Positions 32,936-41,114 of a stretch of DNA of 64,000 nucleotides are shown here, piece after piece. Where the stretch lies: NCBI GenBank assembly GCA_934476075.1, contig CAKSNH010000013.1, positions 21,467-85,466 on the forward strand, written 5' to 3'. The notes beneath the pieces were generated by a model that ran no database searches, was not told where the DNA came from, and worked only from the letters and a program-made list of their open reading frames with translations. The translations under genes and the position numbers were made by a program. The DNA comes from an uncultured Clostridia bacterium (GTDB lineage: Bacteria > Bacillota > Clostridia > UBA1381). Numbering within the stretch: position 1 is the first letter of the stretch; every line of letters begins with the position of its first letter.

Positions 32936-34453
32936 CTATATTATTCCTGTCAAAGCACGGTAAATATTATCTGTTATCAAGGTAGGTGTAAGCGAATTTT
33001 CGCCCGAAGTTTCACTTGCAATATCGCCCGCTCTGCCGTGCAGATACACCGCCATGGCAGCCGCAGTCGGCTCATCGACACCACGTCCGATAAGCGAGGC
33101 AATCATTCCGGCAAGCACATCGCCGCTTCCGCCTGTCGCCATGCCCGAATTGCCCGTAGTATTAATATATTGCACACCGTCACAAGCGGTGACAATGGTA
33201 TGATGTCCTTTCAGAACCAATGTAAGTCCGTATTTTGTCGCAAAATCCTCCGACAGCTTAAATCTGTTCCGCTCGCTCGGCATACATTTTGCCAGACGTG
33301 CAAATTCAACGTTGTGCGGAGTTATAATCACATTGGTCGAACAATCGTTAAGCATATCCATATCGAGTGCATACAAGCCGTCTGCGTCAAGCACAACGGG
33401 AACTTGTGCCTCTGCCAGTACACGCTTTAATATTTTGCGTATTTCGGGAGAACGTCCTATTCCGCAGCCGAACAGAATTACATCGGAGCTGTTCATTTTT
33501 TCGACAATCAAATCGGTTGCATCGTAGATTAGATGTCCGTTGCTGTCGGGCAGGGGAACAGTCATAACTTCGGTAAGCTTGTTTTCCATTATCTCGTTAA
33601 GACTTGACGGAATACCAAGCGTTATAAGTCCGCTGCCCATATTAAGTGCCGCCTGTGATGCCATATAAGCCGCACCGGTCATACCGACGCTGCCGCCGAC
33701 AATAAACACTTTCCCGTAAGTGCCCTTATGCGAATTTGCCGTTCTTTTAGGAAAATTGTCCTTTACAAATTCATCGTCCAATACATTTTTATTGATTTTC
33801 TGTTCATCGATAATATACTGCGGTATGGATATATCCGCACATACCAATTTTCCCATATAGTCCGCACCGTCAAAAAGGAACATACCCAATTTGTAACCTG
33901 CAAATGTAACGGTGGTATCGGCTTTTATGCAGATTCCGCACACCTCTCCCGTATCTCCGTTTACACCGCTCGGTATGTCAACCGCAAGAGTATATTTTGA
34001 CAGTGTGTTTATCGCCTCTATAATATCATGCGGCAAATCGAACACAAGACCGTGTATGCCCGTACCGTATATTGCGTCGATAACAATGTCGCATGATGAA
34101 ATATAGTCGCTCGGAATATCGCACAAAAGGTCAATATCTGCGTCCATATTTTCAAGTATTTCATAATTTATCAGTGCATCGCCCTTGAAGGTATTTCCGC
34201 ACACCAAAAGAACACGCACATCAGCACCCGAATTTATCAAATGTCTGGCAATGGCAAATCCGTCACCGCCGTTGTTGCCCTTACCGCAAAATACACCTAT
34301 ACGCTTGTTTTTGAGGTCGCCGAACTCGGCTTTAAGTTCGTTTATACAAGCAATGGCGGCATTCTCCATCAAAATTATACTCGGTATTCTGCCCATGTCG
34401 CTTGCACAGCGGTCTATCTCACGCATTTGTGATGTATAACAAGCCTTTTTCAT
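32936..34453 (-). CDS. nnr: Bifunctional NAD(P)HX epimerase/dehydratase
   Basis: 505 residues. Repairs hydrated NADH and NADPH: the N-terminal YjeF_N domain (about 1-215) equilibrates R- and S-NADHX, and the C-terminal kinase-like domain (about 225-505) dehydrates the S form with ADP or ATP. Visible: 'GVFCGKGNNGGDGFAIARHL' in the first, 'KGTYGKVFIVGGSVGMTGAA' and 'GNSGMATGGSGDVLAGMIAS' in the second. The start MKKACYTSQMREIDRCA fits. It follows acpS by 16 bases in the operon. Confidence 0.93.
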   Translation of the reverse strand: MKKACYTSQMREIDRCASDMGRIPSIILMENAAIACINELKAEFGDLKNKRIGVFCGKGNNGGDGFAIARHLINSGADVRVLLVCGNTFKGDALINYEILENMDADIDLLCDIPSDYISSCDIVIDAIYGTGIHGLVFDLPHDIIEAINTLSKYTLAVDIPSGVNGDTGEVCGICIKADTTVTFAGYKLGMFLFDGADYMGKLVCADISIPQYIIDEQKINKNVLDDEFVKDNFPKRTANSHKGTYGKVFIVGGSVGMTGAAYMASQAALNMGSGLITLGIPSSLNEIMENKLTEVMTVPLPDSNGHLIYDATDLIVEKMNSSDVILFGCGIGRSPEIRKILKRVLAEAQVPVVLDADGLYALDMDMLNDCSTNVIITPHNVEFARLAKCMPSERNRFKLSEDFATKYGLTLVLKGHHTIVTACDGVQYINTTGNSGMATGGSGDVLAGMIASLIGRGVDEPTAAAMAVYLHGRAGDIASETSGENSLTPTLITDNIYRALTGII

Positions 34454-34469
34454 AGCATTTGCCCCCTAA

Positions 34470-34838
34470 TTATTTTTCAGCAATTACATATGCTGTGGCA
34501 TAATCTCTGCAATGTGAAATAGATACATGAAATCTTTTTATCCATTTTTTCTGTGCGGCTTTTTGAGCGTCACCCGATAATTCGATATAAGGCTTGCCCA
34601 ATTCGTCACGCAGAATTTCAACTTCTCTCAAAGCAAAATTGCGTATACCCGTACCCAACGCTTTTGAAAAAGCCTCTTTTGCCGCATAATTACCGGCGAT
34701 TTTTTCGTACTTATTCTTTTTGCTTTCAAAATACTCGTTTTCTCTGTCGCTGAAATATTTCCGGCAGAAATTTTCCTTGTCTACCAATTCGGCAATTCTG
34801 TCAATTTCGATAATATCCGTACCGATTCCGATAACCAT
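34470..34838 (-). CDS. acpS: Holo-[acyl-carrier-protein] synthase
   Basis: 122 residues, normal for AcpS. It moves 4'-phosphopantetheine from CoA to the acyl carrier protein. 'IGIGTDIIEIDRI' carries the Mg2+-binding Asp and 'KIAGNYAAKEAFSKALGTG' the conserved Glu-Lys helix. The ATG at 34838 follows GGGAGGT; the frame to 34877 is longer but has no ribosome site. It is followed by nnr and alr. Confidence 0.95.
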   Translation of the reverse strand: MVIGIGTDIIEIDRIAELVDKENFCRKYFSDRENEYFESKKNKYEKIAGNYAAKEAFSKALGTGIRNFALREVEILRDELGKPYIELSGDAQKAAQKKWIKRFHVSISHCRDYATAYVIAEK

Positions 34839-34863
34839 ACTTTTACCTCCCAATATTCCCAGT

Positions 34864-35379
34864 CTATGCATGAACATTCCGTGGATTTGCTTTTGCCAGT
34901 CCGTCTACAATTTTTTCGGTAGGCTGGAAAAGAACCCTTTTCCTTTCTCCGTCACTGTAAAAATCGGCAAAATATATATTGTCGGCATTCTTGTCGCCGA
35001 CCAATACCAATTTCTGTGACAAATTATTTTCGTTTTCATATTGATGTTTAAATTCAGGATTGTGTATGTTTGCACACAATTCCACTTCTTTAAAATTAAT
35101 TGTGATGATTCGTTTTCTGCCGTTTTTGGCGATAATTTTGTCGATGTCCAATTCGCCGTTGGTAAGGATATATTCATATTCAAGGTTTCTGCTGTTTATA
35201 ATCAGATATACACCGTACCATGTAAAAGCCGCAAGCAGAACACCCAAACCCAGAATCAATGCGTTCAAAAGCATAAACGCAAGCGACAAAACAATCCCCA
35301 ATATCACGCTTAAAACTATGATGACATAGTCTTTCGTGTCTTTTTTCTTTTTAATAATATATTCTGTATAAATATCCAT
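34864..35379 (-). CDS. Conserved two-helix membrane protein of clostridia (DUF6106-like)
   Basis: 171 residues. A short charged head ('MDIYTEYIIKKKKDTKDY') is followed by two membrane helices (about 20-66) and a soluble domain with the PH-like start 'LEYEYILTNGELDIDKIIAK'. The layout resembles a family I know as DUF6106 in clostridia, assigned from memory and not certain. Function unknown. AGAGGTG lies upstream of the ATG at 35379; the longer frame to 35478 would overlap rdgB. Confidence 0.65.
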   Translation of the reverse strand: MDIYTEYIIKKKKDTKDYVIIVLSVILGIVLSLAFMLLNALILGLGVLLAAFTWYGVYLIINSRNLEYEYILTNGELDIDKIIAKNGRKRIITINFKEVELCANIHNPEFKHQYENENNLSQKLVLVGDKNADNIYFADFYSDGERKRVLFQPTEKIVDGLAKANPRNVHA

Positions 35380-35455
35380 AAAGCACCTCTTAATTAAAAA
35401 AACTTCTGATATAAAAGCCAAAAAAGGAAAATGCGGAACGCATTTCCCCTCTGTA

Positions 35456-36046
35456 CTATTTTTCGAGTCTATCCGCAAGTTTTGTATATAAGTTTTCCAA
35501 TGCTCTTGCTCGGTGGCTTATTTTGTTTTTTTCTTCCTCGGTTGCCTGAGCAAAAGTTTTTTTCAACTCGTCCGAATAAAAAATAGGGTCATATCCGAAC
35601 CCGCCGTCACCAATCGGTTCGTGGGTGATAGTACCGGACACTGTTCCTTCGGCGGTTATCTCGTCACCGTCGGGGAATATCAGTGCGACAACCGATACAA
35701 ACTGTGCTTTTCTGTTTTTGGTTTCGCCAAGCTCGTCAAGCACTTTCTGCATTTTTTCGGCATCGGTGGCATTTTCACCGGCATATCTTGCCGAATATAC
35801 TCCCGGTCTGCCGTCCAATGCGTCAACGCAAAGCCCCGAATCGTCTGCTAAAACAGGTTCATCACACATCATCGCAATGGCTCTTGCTTTAATCAGAGCA
35901 TTCTTTTCAAATGTGTCGCCCGTTTCTTCCACATCAACATCAAGTCCGATTTCTTCGGAGGACACAATCGTAATATTCAGATTTCCGAGAATTGCCTCCA
36001 ATTCTTTAATTTTGCCTTTATTTTTCGTAGCTGCAATAATTCTCAT
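35456..36046 (-). CDS. rdgB: XTP/dITP diphosphatase (RdgB/HAM1)
   Basis: 196 residues. Removes deaminated purine triphosphates from the nucleotide pool. Signatures: 'AATKNKGKIKELEAIL' (SxNxxK-like), 'VLADDSGLCVDALDGRPGVY' with the metal-binding Asp pair, 'GYDPIFY' and the final 'ISHRARAL'. Its ATG shares a base with the stop of a 44-codon ORF upstream, so it is probably coupled to it. Confidence 0.95.
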   Translation of the reverse strand: MRIIAATKNKGKIKELEAILGNLNITIVSSEEIGLDVDVEETGDTFEKNALIKARAIAMMCDEPVLADDSGLCVDALDGRPGVYSARYAGENATDAEKMQKVLDELGETKNRKAQFVSVVALIFPDGDEITAEGTVSGTITHEPIGDGGFGYDPIFYSDELKKTFAQATEEEKNKISHRARALENLYTKLADRLEK

Positions 36047-36180
36047 TATTCTTCACCGTACCAATCCGCCGCTGATAACGCAGCATATATGTCATTTGTC
36101 ATAGAGTAGTTTTCCGCAAAATGCAAAAACTCATTCCGACAGTCGGCATATTCTGTATTTTCGGCTGTCAATACAGGCAT
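36046..36180 (-). CDS. 44-codon ORF coupled to rdgB
   Basis: The product starts MPVLTAENTEYADCRNEF and ends YAALSAADWYGEE; it is acidic and has no membrane helix. GGGAGGG lies 6 bases before the ATG, and the TAA stop overlaps the rdgB ATG (TAATG). The good ribosome site and the coupling support a real gene. No family recognised. It would be the first gene of the rdgB-acpS-nnr-alr-ndo group. Confidence 0.5.
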   Translation of the reverse strand: MPVLTAENTEYADCRNEFLHFAENYSMTNDIYAALSAADWYGEE

Positions 36181-36350
36181 AATATCCCTCCCGTACAATG
36201 GCATTATTATACATGACATTGCATTTTTTTCACACTCATATATTATATTTTACTACATATGCGATGATTTTGCAAGCAGTAAATTATATAATGTTGAACA
36301 GGGTGTACACAGGCATGTAAATATTGATTTTGGGGAGAATAAGTGTTAGA
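36181..36350. other. Intergenic region, promoter of the rdgB group on the minus strand
   Basis: A/T-rich DNA. On the minus strand TTGCAA (around 36270) and TAAAAT (17 bases on) could form a promoter. Nothing else is recognised. Confidence 0.35.
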
Positions 36351-36393
36351 ATAACCTCACGAAACAGGACGAAAGCAGAGATTTCTATGTTTC
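36351..36393 (+). repeat. Interspersed repeat family 2, copy 3 (short)
   Basis: ATAACCTCACGAAACAGGAC followed by GAAAGCAGAGATTTCTATGTTT; the tail ATCATAATAC is missing. Ends 6 bases from the 3' end of the histidine kinase gene. Confidence 0.55.
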
Positions 36394-36398
36394 CTAAC

Positions 36399-37673
36399 TT
36401 AAATGTTAATATTTACTATATGAACAAATTCGTTATCTTTAAGGACATGATAGTCATTTCCGTTATACTTGTCAGAAATACTTTTAATAATTTTCATACC
36501 CAGTCCGTGAAGCTTTTTGTCGGATTTATCTGTATTGGGGTTATAGCTTGTACAGAAATTACGGCAGTCAAACACCAAATAGCAGTTTTTCCTGTAAATA
36601 TTAAAGGTAATATATTTGTTGGCTGTTTCTTTTTCGCAATTTTCTATGGCATTGTCGAGCAGGTTTGAAATAATGCTGCATAAGTCCATGTCCGAAACGG
36701 ATATATTGCTGATATTGACGGAGTTGATTTGAATGTCGATATGACATTTTTGAGCATATTGCAGTTTGTTATATAATACCGCATCAGCAGCGGCATTGCT
36801 GCAAAAAGTGATGTTATTGGTCTTTTGTATGCTCTCGGTTAATTCGCTGATATATTTTGACAGTTCATCATTGGAATTGGTAAGATATAATGATTGAATT
36901 GTTTGCAGATGGTTTTTAAAATCATGTTGCAGTTTGCGAATATCCGTATACTTTTGTTTTAAATCTTCATAGTGCTGCTGTTGGAGCATTGTTTGATGTT
37001 CAATAAATGCACTTTCGGCGGCTCGTTTCCTTTGCAGTTTTGTGTGCTTATAAAGAAAGAAGAATGCGATAATACTAAATGTAAATGTGGTCACAGCAAG
37101 TGCTATAAAAGGTATATTTTTGTATTTATATATATACAATGCGATAAAATATAAATTTACGCCGAGTATAAACAGGAATATGGAAATTGCTACGGTAAGA
37201 TATTCCATGTTAAGCGATGAACTATCGGTATACTTGTGCACAAGCATTACAGTTAAACCGCATAATATAGCCATAACGCTGTATATCAGTATAACAGAAA
37301 GAATTGTGTAGATAGGGAAGTCCATAATGTCGGCATAATTCATATGGAACACATATATCCCCATAAGACCGACAAATATTTCGCCGATAAATCCGTACAG
37401 ACAATATGATACAACGGCGAGGAGTTTATGAGATATTTTTGCTTTATAAAAATAATTATAAATCAGAAATTGTACAACAAGAAAAGTGGGAAGTTTTATC
37501 ATAAAATATTTGCTTATCGGCAAAAATATTATTTTTACGATTACTCTTGTTATGAAAAGCAGAATTGTGTTTTTGCGTACATCATCGGTTTTGTACGGAA
37601 ATAATTTCATTCCGTATACAATTTGCAAAACCTCGTCTATCAAATAGCCGAGTGTGATATAAATATTTAACAT
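36399..37673 (-). CDS. AgrC-like sensor histidine kinase (GHKL)
   Basis: 424 residues. Six to seven membrane helices fill the first ~215 residues, the AgrC type of sensor that detects peptides from outside. A coiled region leads to 'RKLQHDFKNHLQTIQSLY' with the phospho-acceptor His, then the GHKL ATPase with 'NLLDNAIENCEK' (N box) and 'LHGLGMKII' (G box). It overlaps its response regulator by 7 bases. No agrB or agrD peptide gene is visible beside it, so the ligand is unknown. Confidence 0.85.
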   Translation of the reverse strand: MLNIYITLGYLIDEVLQIVYGMKLFPYKTDDVRKNTILLFITRVIVKIIFLPISKYFMIKLPTFLVVQFLIYNYFYKAKISHKLLAVVSYCLYGFIGEIFVGLMGIYVFHMNYADIMDFPIYTILSVILIYSVMAILCGLTVMLVHKYTDSSSLNMEYLTVAISIFLFILGVNLYFIALYIYKYKNIPFIALAVTTFTFSIIAFFFLYKHTKLQRKRAAESAFIEHQTMLQQQHYEDLKQKYTDIRKLQHDFKNHLQTIQSLYLTNSNDELSKYISELTESIQKTNNITFCSNAAADAVLYNKLQYAQKCHIDIQINSVNISNISVSDMDLCSIISNLLDNAIENCEKETANKYITFNIYRKNCYLVFDCRNFCTSYNPNTDKSDKKLHGLGMKIIKSISDKYNGNDYHVLKDNEFVHIVNINI

Positions 37674-38392
37674 AATATGTCCCCCAGATAAAGCGTAAAT
37701 AAATTATTTATATGAGCCAGATAGCGTTTGCTGATTGGAATTTGTGTGTGGTTTTCCAGAAATACGGTTTGTTTTTCGATTTTAAAAATTTTAGTAAGAT
37801 TAACTATATAGCTTTGGTGACAGCGTGCAAAAATATCCGTGTCAAGCTGTTTTTCGAGTTCGGACAGTTTCAGTGAGTGCAGCAGCTGAGTTCCGTTTGA
37901 AAATGCAGCTGTAATATTATGTGCAGAGCTTTCAAAGTAGAATATATCATCAAAATTAAGTCTTATTATAGATTTTTTTGTTTTTATGCAAAGTGAAGTA
38001 TTTCTGATTTTATCGGCAGCTTTTAAAGCCTTTTCAAGTGCATTGTTAAAATGGTGTTCGTTAAACGGTTTTTTCAGAAAATATACATGTTCGGTTTCAT
38101 AGACGTTTTCGTAATAATCGGAATACCCCGACATAAATATTATTATAATGTTTGGATATTTATTGTGCAGCTCCTTAACAATGTCAATGCCGTTTTCGTG
38201 GCTGTTTTCAAGCACAATATCCATAAAAATTATATATACATCATGATTATTGCAATTTGAAAATAATTCGTACAGTGCATTTCTGTTTTCTGCCGTAAAT
38301 ATATCATGGCTGACCGTACAATGTTTATTAATCAGATTTTTTAAATATCGAGTATGTTCTTTAATATCATCGCAAACAATAAAATTAATCAT
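37667..38392 (-). CDS. LytTR-family response regulator (AgrA-like)
   Basis: 241 residues. Receiver domain (about 1-120) with the acidic pair 'VCDD' near the start, phospho-Asp in 'VYIIFMDIVLEN' and the Lys in 'YFLKKPFN'. The C-terminal LytTR domain (about 135-238, 'IIRLNFDDIFYFESSAHNI' to 'RCHQSYIVNLTKIFKIEK') binds DNA through beta strands. First gene of the pair; the kinase follows with overlap. Targets unknown. Confidence 0.88.
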   Translation of the reverse strand: MINFIVCDDIKEHTRYLKNLINKHCTVSHDIFTAENRNALYELFSNCNNHDVYIIFMDIVLENSHENGIDIVKELHNKYPNIIIIFMSGYSDYYENVYETEHVYFLKKPFNEHHFNNALEKALKAADKIRNTSLCIKTKKSIIRLNFDDIFYFESSAHNITAAFSNGTQLLHSLKLSELEKQLDTDIFARCHQSYIVNLTKIFKIEKQTVFLENHTQIPISKRYLAHINNLFTLYLGDILC

Positions 38393-38632
38393 AAGTTCCC
38401 CCGCAATTTACAATTATATTAATAATTATATTCTGACAATAAAATAATGTCAATGCAAATAGCACTAAAAATATTATTTTTTCGACATGAAAAAATGATA
38501 AACGGAGCTAAATTTGCTTTTTTAAAGGCTAATTTTGCGTATAACTTGATTTGTTATATTTTTTTATGATAAATTAAAAAGGAGTAAAAGTAATAATTTT
38601 ATTGCAAATAGTTAAATTAACGGAGGGGATTT
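38393..38632. other. Divergent intergenic region
   Basis: A/T-rich DNA between the response regulator gene (minus) and a broken plus-strand ORF. No RNA or gene recognised. Confidence 0.4.
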
Positions 38633-38686
38633 ATGAAAAGGATAATAAGTTTTATAGTAATTCCAAAAAAAATAAAAAAATTTTAA
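38633..38686 (+). pseudogene. Start of an exported-protein gene cut off by IS-associated DNA
   Basis: MKRIISFIVIPKKIKKF with a very strong ribosome site (GGAGGGG) in front. The first ten residues look like the start of a signal peptide, compare MIKKILSFFVTV of the SLH protein in this window. From codon 11 on the frame runs into an A/T repeat (38663-38689) that abuts an IS end at 38690, and stops. It is probably the left stump of a gene destroyed by insertion. Confidence 0.45.
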
Positions 38687-38689
38687 AAA
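38663..38689 (+). repeat. A/T-rich junction repeat, copy 1
   Basis: CC-A8-T-A7-T4-A5, directly next to the IS end. The 24 bases A7TA7T4A5 also occur at 43466-43489, just outside the other IS end. A third, shorter copy (A6TA7T4A3) is at 43098-43117, again preceded by GTAATTCC as here. Confidence 0.6.
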
Positions 38690-38790
38690 TGTAGGTTTGT
38701 CAATGATGTGTTACACAATCGGTCAAAAAATTTCGCCGTCTTGCAGGAAAGCTTTAATGTAATCAACAGGGGCTTTCCAATTAAGAGGAC
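38690..38790 (-). mobile_element. 3' remnant of an IS with DDE transposase
   Basis: The terminal inverted repeat 38690-38715 begins TGTAGGTTT and ends ATGTGTTACA; its partner is 43437-43462. On the minus strand the segment just inside encodes 'FPMRPLNWKAPVDYIKAF' and LQDGEIF before a TGA, the C-terminus of an IS481/IS3-like transposase; a stop or frameshift cuts the frame about 27 codons from the end. The rest of the transposase is missing here. Confidence 0.6.
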
Positions 38791-39023
38791 GCATAGGAAA
38801 CGGAAAAATATTTCAACAGTGTTGAAATGCAGAACAAGGCAACCATCGTTGCCTACGAAAAATCTAAGGGATGGAGGTAGCAGCATAGATAATTATTTAC
38901 AATTTGTAAGCGACGTATGTGTCTTATCATAATGTTACAGATTACACGAATGTTAAGTCGATTACCAACTCGTGTACTGATATTAAAGAAAAATTATAAC
39001 TGTAGAAAGTTGAGGGGAAATTT

Positions 39024-40043
39024 ATGTATTGTAAATTTTGCGGAAAAGAAATTGATGATAACAATTTATTTTGCAATCATTGCGGAAGGACATTACAAAG
39101 TACCAACAGTAAAGAAATTGGCAAGAATACTAAAATCAACAAAAAAGCGATAACAGACCATTTGGAACAGGTAAAAATACTTGAAACAAGAATTTTTACC
39201 TTAGACAATATGATAGGTGTTCTAAACGATAAAATACTGGAGCTGAGAAGTGAGCCGTTTGTAGAGAATATATACTTAGACAATCATGACCTTGTGTTAT
39301 GGCCGTTTTGGGTGGTCTTCCCTATTGCTCTGTTGATAATGGCAGCTTTAACTGGTGACTTTATTGGTACCATATTGTGCATATTAAGCGTAATTCTGAT
39401 GTTTTTTTCAGATACAGTAATGGAAGCGGTTATTTCAAGTCTTGCTATTGCTGCTGGGGCAGTAGTTTTGATAAATATAATCGGAGCAGTAATAGCGGCA
39501 ATACGTAATACAAAAATAAGAAAACAATATAAGAATTATGTCAATAACATACAAACACAACACAAAATAGACTTGACACAGGCAAGTGCAATAGAAAAGA
39601 ATAAAAGGTTGTTAATTGATAAAAGAAAAAAGGCATCTGTTTATTTGAAAAAAATATACGGAGCCAATATCATATACCCCAAATACAGGAATCTCATTGC
39701 CGTTTTATCTATATATGAGTATTTTGTATCAGGGCGTTGTGATGAACTTACAGGACATGAAGGAGCTTATAACATATACGAAAGCGAATTGAGATTGAAC
39801 AGAATAATCAACACTTTAGATGATATACTGTATCGTCTTGATGAAATAAAACAGAATCAGTATTATTTGTATCAGGCTCTGTGTGATACGAGAAATATGA
39901 TAGATAGTTTATCAAGTGAAATGAATTCTATTTCTTCGGGAATGTCAAGGATAGAAAACAGTGCAAGCATATCAGCGTATAATACCAGAATTGCTGCTGA
40001 AGATACCAAATTGCTTACATATATGAACTTGATGCAGTTATGA
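39024..40043 (+). CDS. Zinc-ribbon membrane protein with coiled-coil tail
   Basis: 339 residues. The N-terminus 'MYCKFCGKEIDDNNLFCNHC' is a double CxxC zinc ribbon. A helical segment, two to three membrane helices (about 92-165) and a long helical, partly coiled-coil part follow, with 'IINTLDDILYRLDEIKQNQY' and repeated Met/Ser heptads near the end. Such zinc-ribbon membrane proteins are common in clostridia and have no assigned role. GAGGGGA lies upstream of the ATG. It lies between the two IS remnants. Confidence 0.7.
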   Translation: MYCKFCGKEIDDNNLFCNHCGRTLQSTNSKEIGKNTKINKKAITDHLEQVKILETRIFTLDNMIGVLNDKILELRSEPFVENIYLDNHDLVLWPFWVVFPIALLIMAALTGDFIGTILCILSVILMFFSDTVMEAVISSLAIAAGAVVLINIIGAVIAAIRNTKIRKQYKNYVNNIQTQHKIDLTQASAIEKNKRLLIDKRKKASVYLKKIYGANIIYPKYRNLIAVLSIYEYFVSGRCDELTGHEGAYNIYESELRLNRIINTLDDILYRLDEIKQNQYYLYQALCDTRNMIDSLSSEMNSISSGMSRIENSASISAYNTRIAAEDTKLLTYMNLMQL

Positions 40044-40081
40044 ATATATAGATTGATTCAATTTGATGAAGCTATGAGAGT

Positions 40082-40106
40082 GGAGATTTGATTTTTTCAA
40101 ATCTCC
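40082..40106 (+). terminator. Terminator-like hairpin
   Basis: GGAGATTTG-attttttt-CAAATCTCC, 9-bp stem, weak T-tail. Confidence 0.55.
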
Positions 40107-40271
40107 ATCTTGACATTAAAATGATCGGCATTAAATCAAAGACTTTTCTATACCGTTTAGATCTATATAAGCAAGCTAAAAGGTATTGAAAAATCTGTGG
40201 ATTAACAGTTTTCGATTTCTCGGTAAATTGCCATAGTGTCAAATGAAATCAATGGGAGGGAGGTGAAATTT

Positions 40272-41103
40272 ATGAGCAAATTATTTATATCCCCCAACGA
40301 GCTGGACATGATCTCCGATGCTTTGATGCGTGAGGAAAAAAGTAGAGGAACAGCATGCTATTCTTATACTGCTTCAAGTTCGTGGGGTTGTAGGCGTTGG
40401 GACTGCATACAGCGGAGATGAGGTTACGGCGAATGTAATTTTGAATGATGCAAAGTCGGTGTATGACGGAAATTTCAATGTTGTTTATGATAATGCGGTA
40501 TTAAAATTAGAGAGTTACAATATCTGTTCGGCACTGTCGGCGAGCAGTGTGCAAGTGAACACAGAGTATGGCGAGAATAAGGCGAGAGTGACATTTGCAG
40601 GTACGTCCGAGGTGAATACCGGAACGATGGTTTCGTTTGTATTTAAAGTTATTTCCGATAATAAAGAAACAGCTGCATTGGAAATATCAGATGCAAATAT
40701 GTATAATGTATCCGGCAACAGTCTTGATACAACTGTTCAAAATACAAATATAACAATCAAGAAAAGCGATTATACAATCAACAGTATATATTTGATGAAT
40801 GAGGATAATGAGTATTTAGATAGGGTTGACGGGTTGGATAAATTTTATGCGGGAATAAGATTTAATAAAAATTCAGCCGATATGCAGCGTCCGACTATTG
40901 TATTTGCAATATATGATGAAAATGATAATTTGGCGGATATAAAGATTGCCGAAAATCGTTACTCACAGGGTGAGGGGCTTGAATGTGAGGTTATGTTTAA
41001 TACATTGGGAAATTATACTCCGTCATATATAGCGGCATTTATATTTGATGATTTTGAGAATATAAAACCAATGTGTGGTAAATTTGTGAGAGAGGATATA
41101 TAA
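40272..41103 (+). pseudogene. Chimeric or frameshifted cohesin-like domain protein
   Basis: The region holds two frames. From ATG 40272 (after GGGAGGGAGGTG) a frame encodes MSKLFISPNELDMISDALMR and runs to a stop at 40419-40421. From about 40330 a second frame, with only a GTG and no ribosome site, runs to 41103. It encodes a cohesin/dockerin-module-like beta domain ('GTAYSGDEVTANVILNDAKS', 'FNVVYDNAVLKLESYNICSA', 'NTGTMVSFVFKVISDN') and a second domain of about 100 residues. Cohesin-type domains are normally exported, yet no signal peptide is present. I read this as a gene whose 5' end was replaced or shifted. It precedes the LRR gene by 11 bases. Confidence 0.5.
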
Positions 41104-41114
41104 GGTGAGAAAAA

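Noticed and set aside
35380..35455. Another copy of the terminator-trailing repeat near AAAAAAACTTCTGAT
   Set aside because: Only about 15 bases resemble the end of the repeat; the rest differs and there is no terminator in the right place.
36399..38392. Complete agr quorum-sensing locus
   Set aside because: The kinase and regulator are AgrC/AgrA-like, but no agrB or agrD gene lies on either side.
40272..40421. Programmed -1 frameshift at GGAAAAAAG joining the two frames of the cohesin-like gene
   Set aside because: The A-run is not in the phase needed for a standard slippery heptamer, and no stimulatory stem is evident. Gene damage is the simpler explanation.
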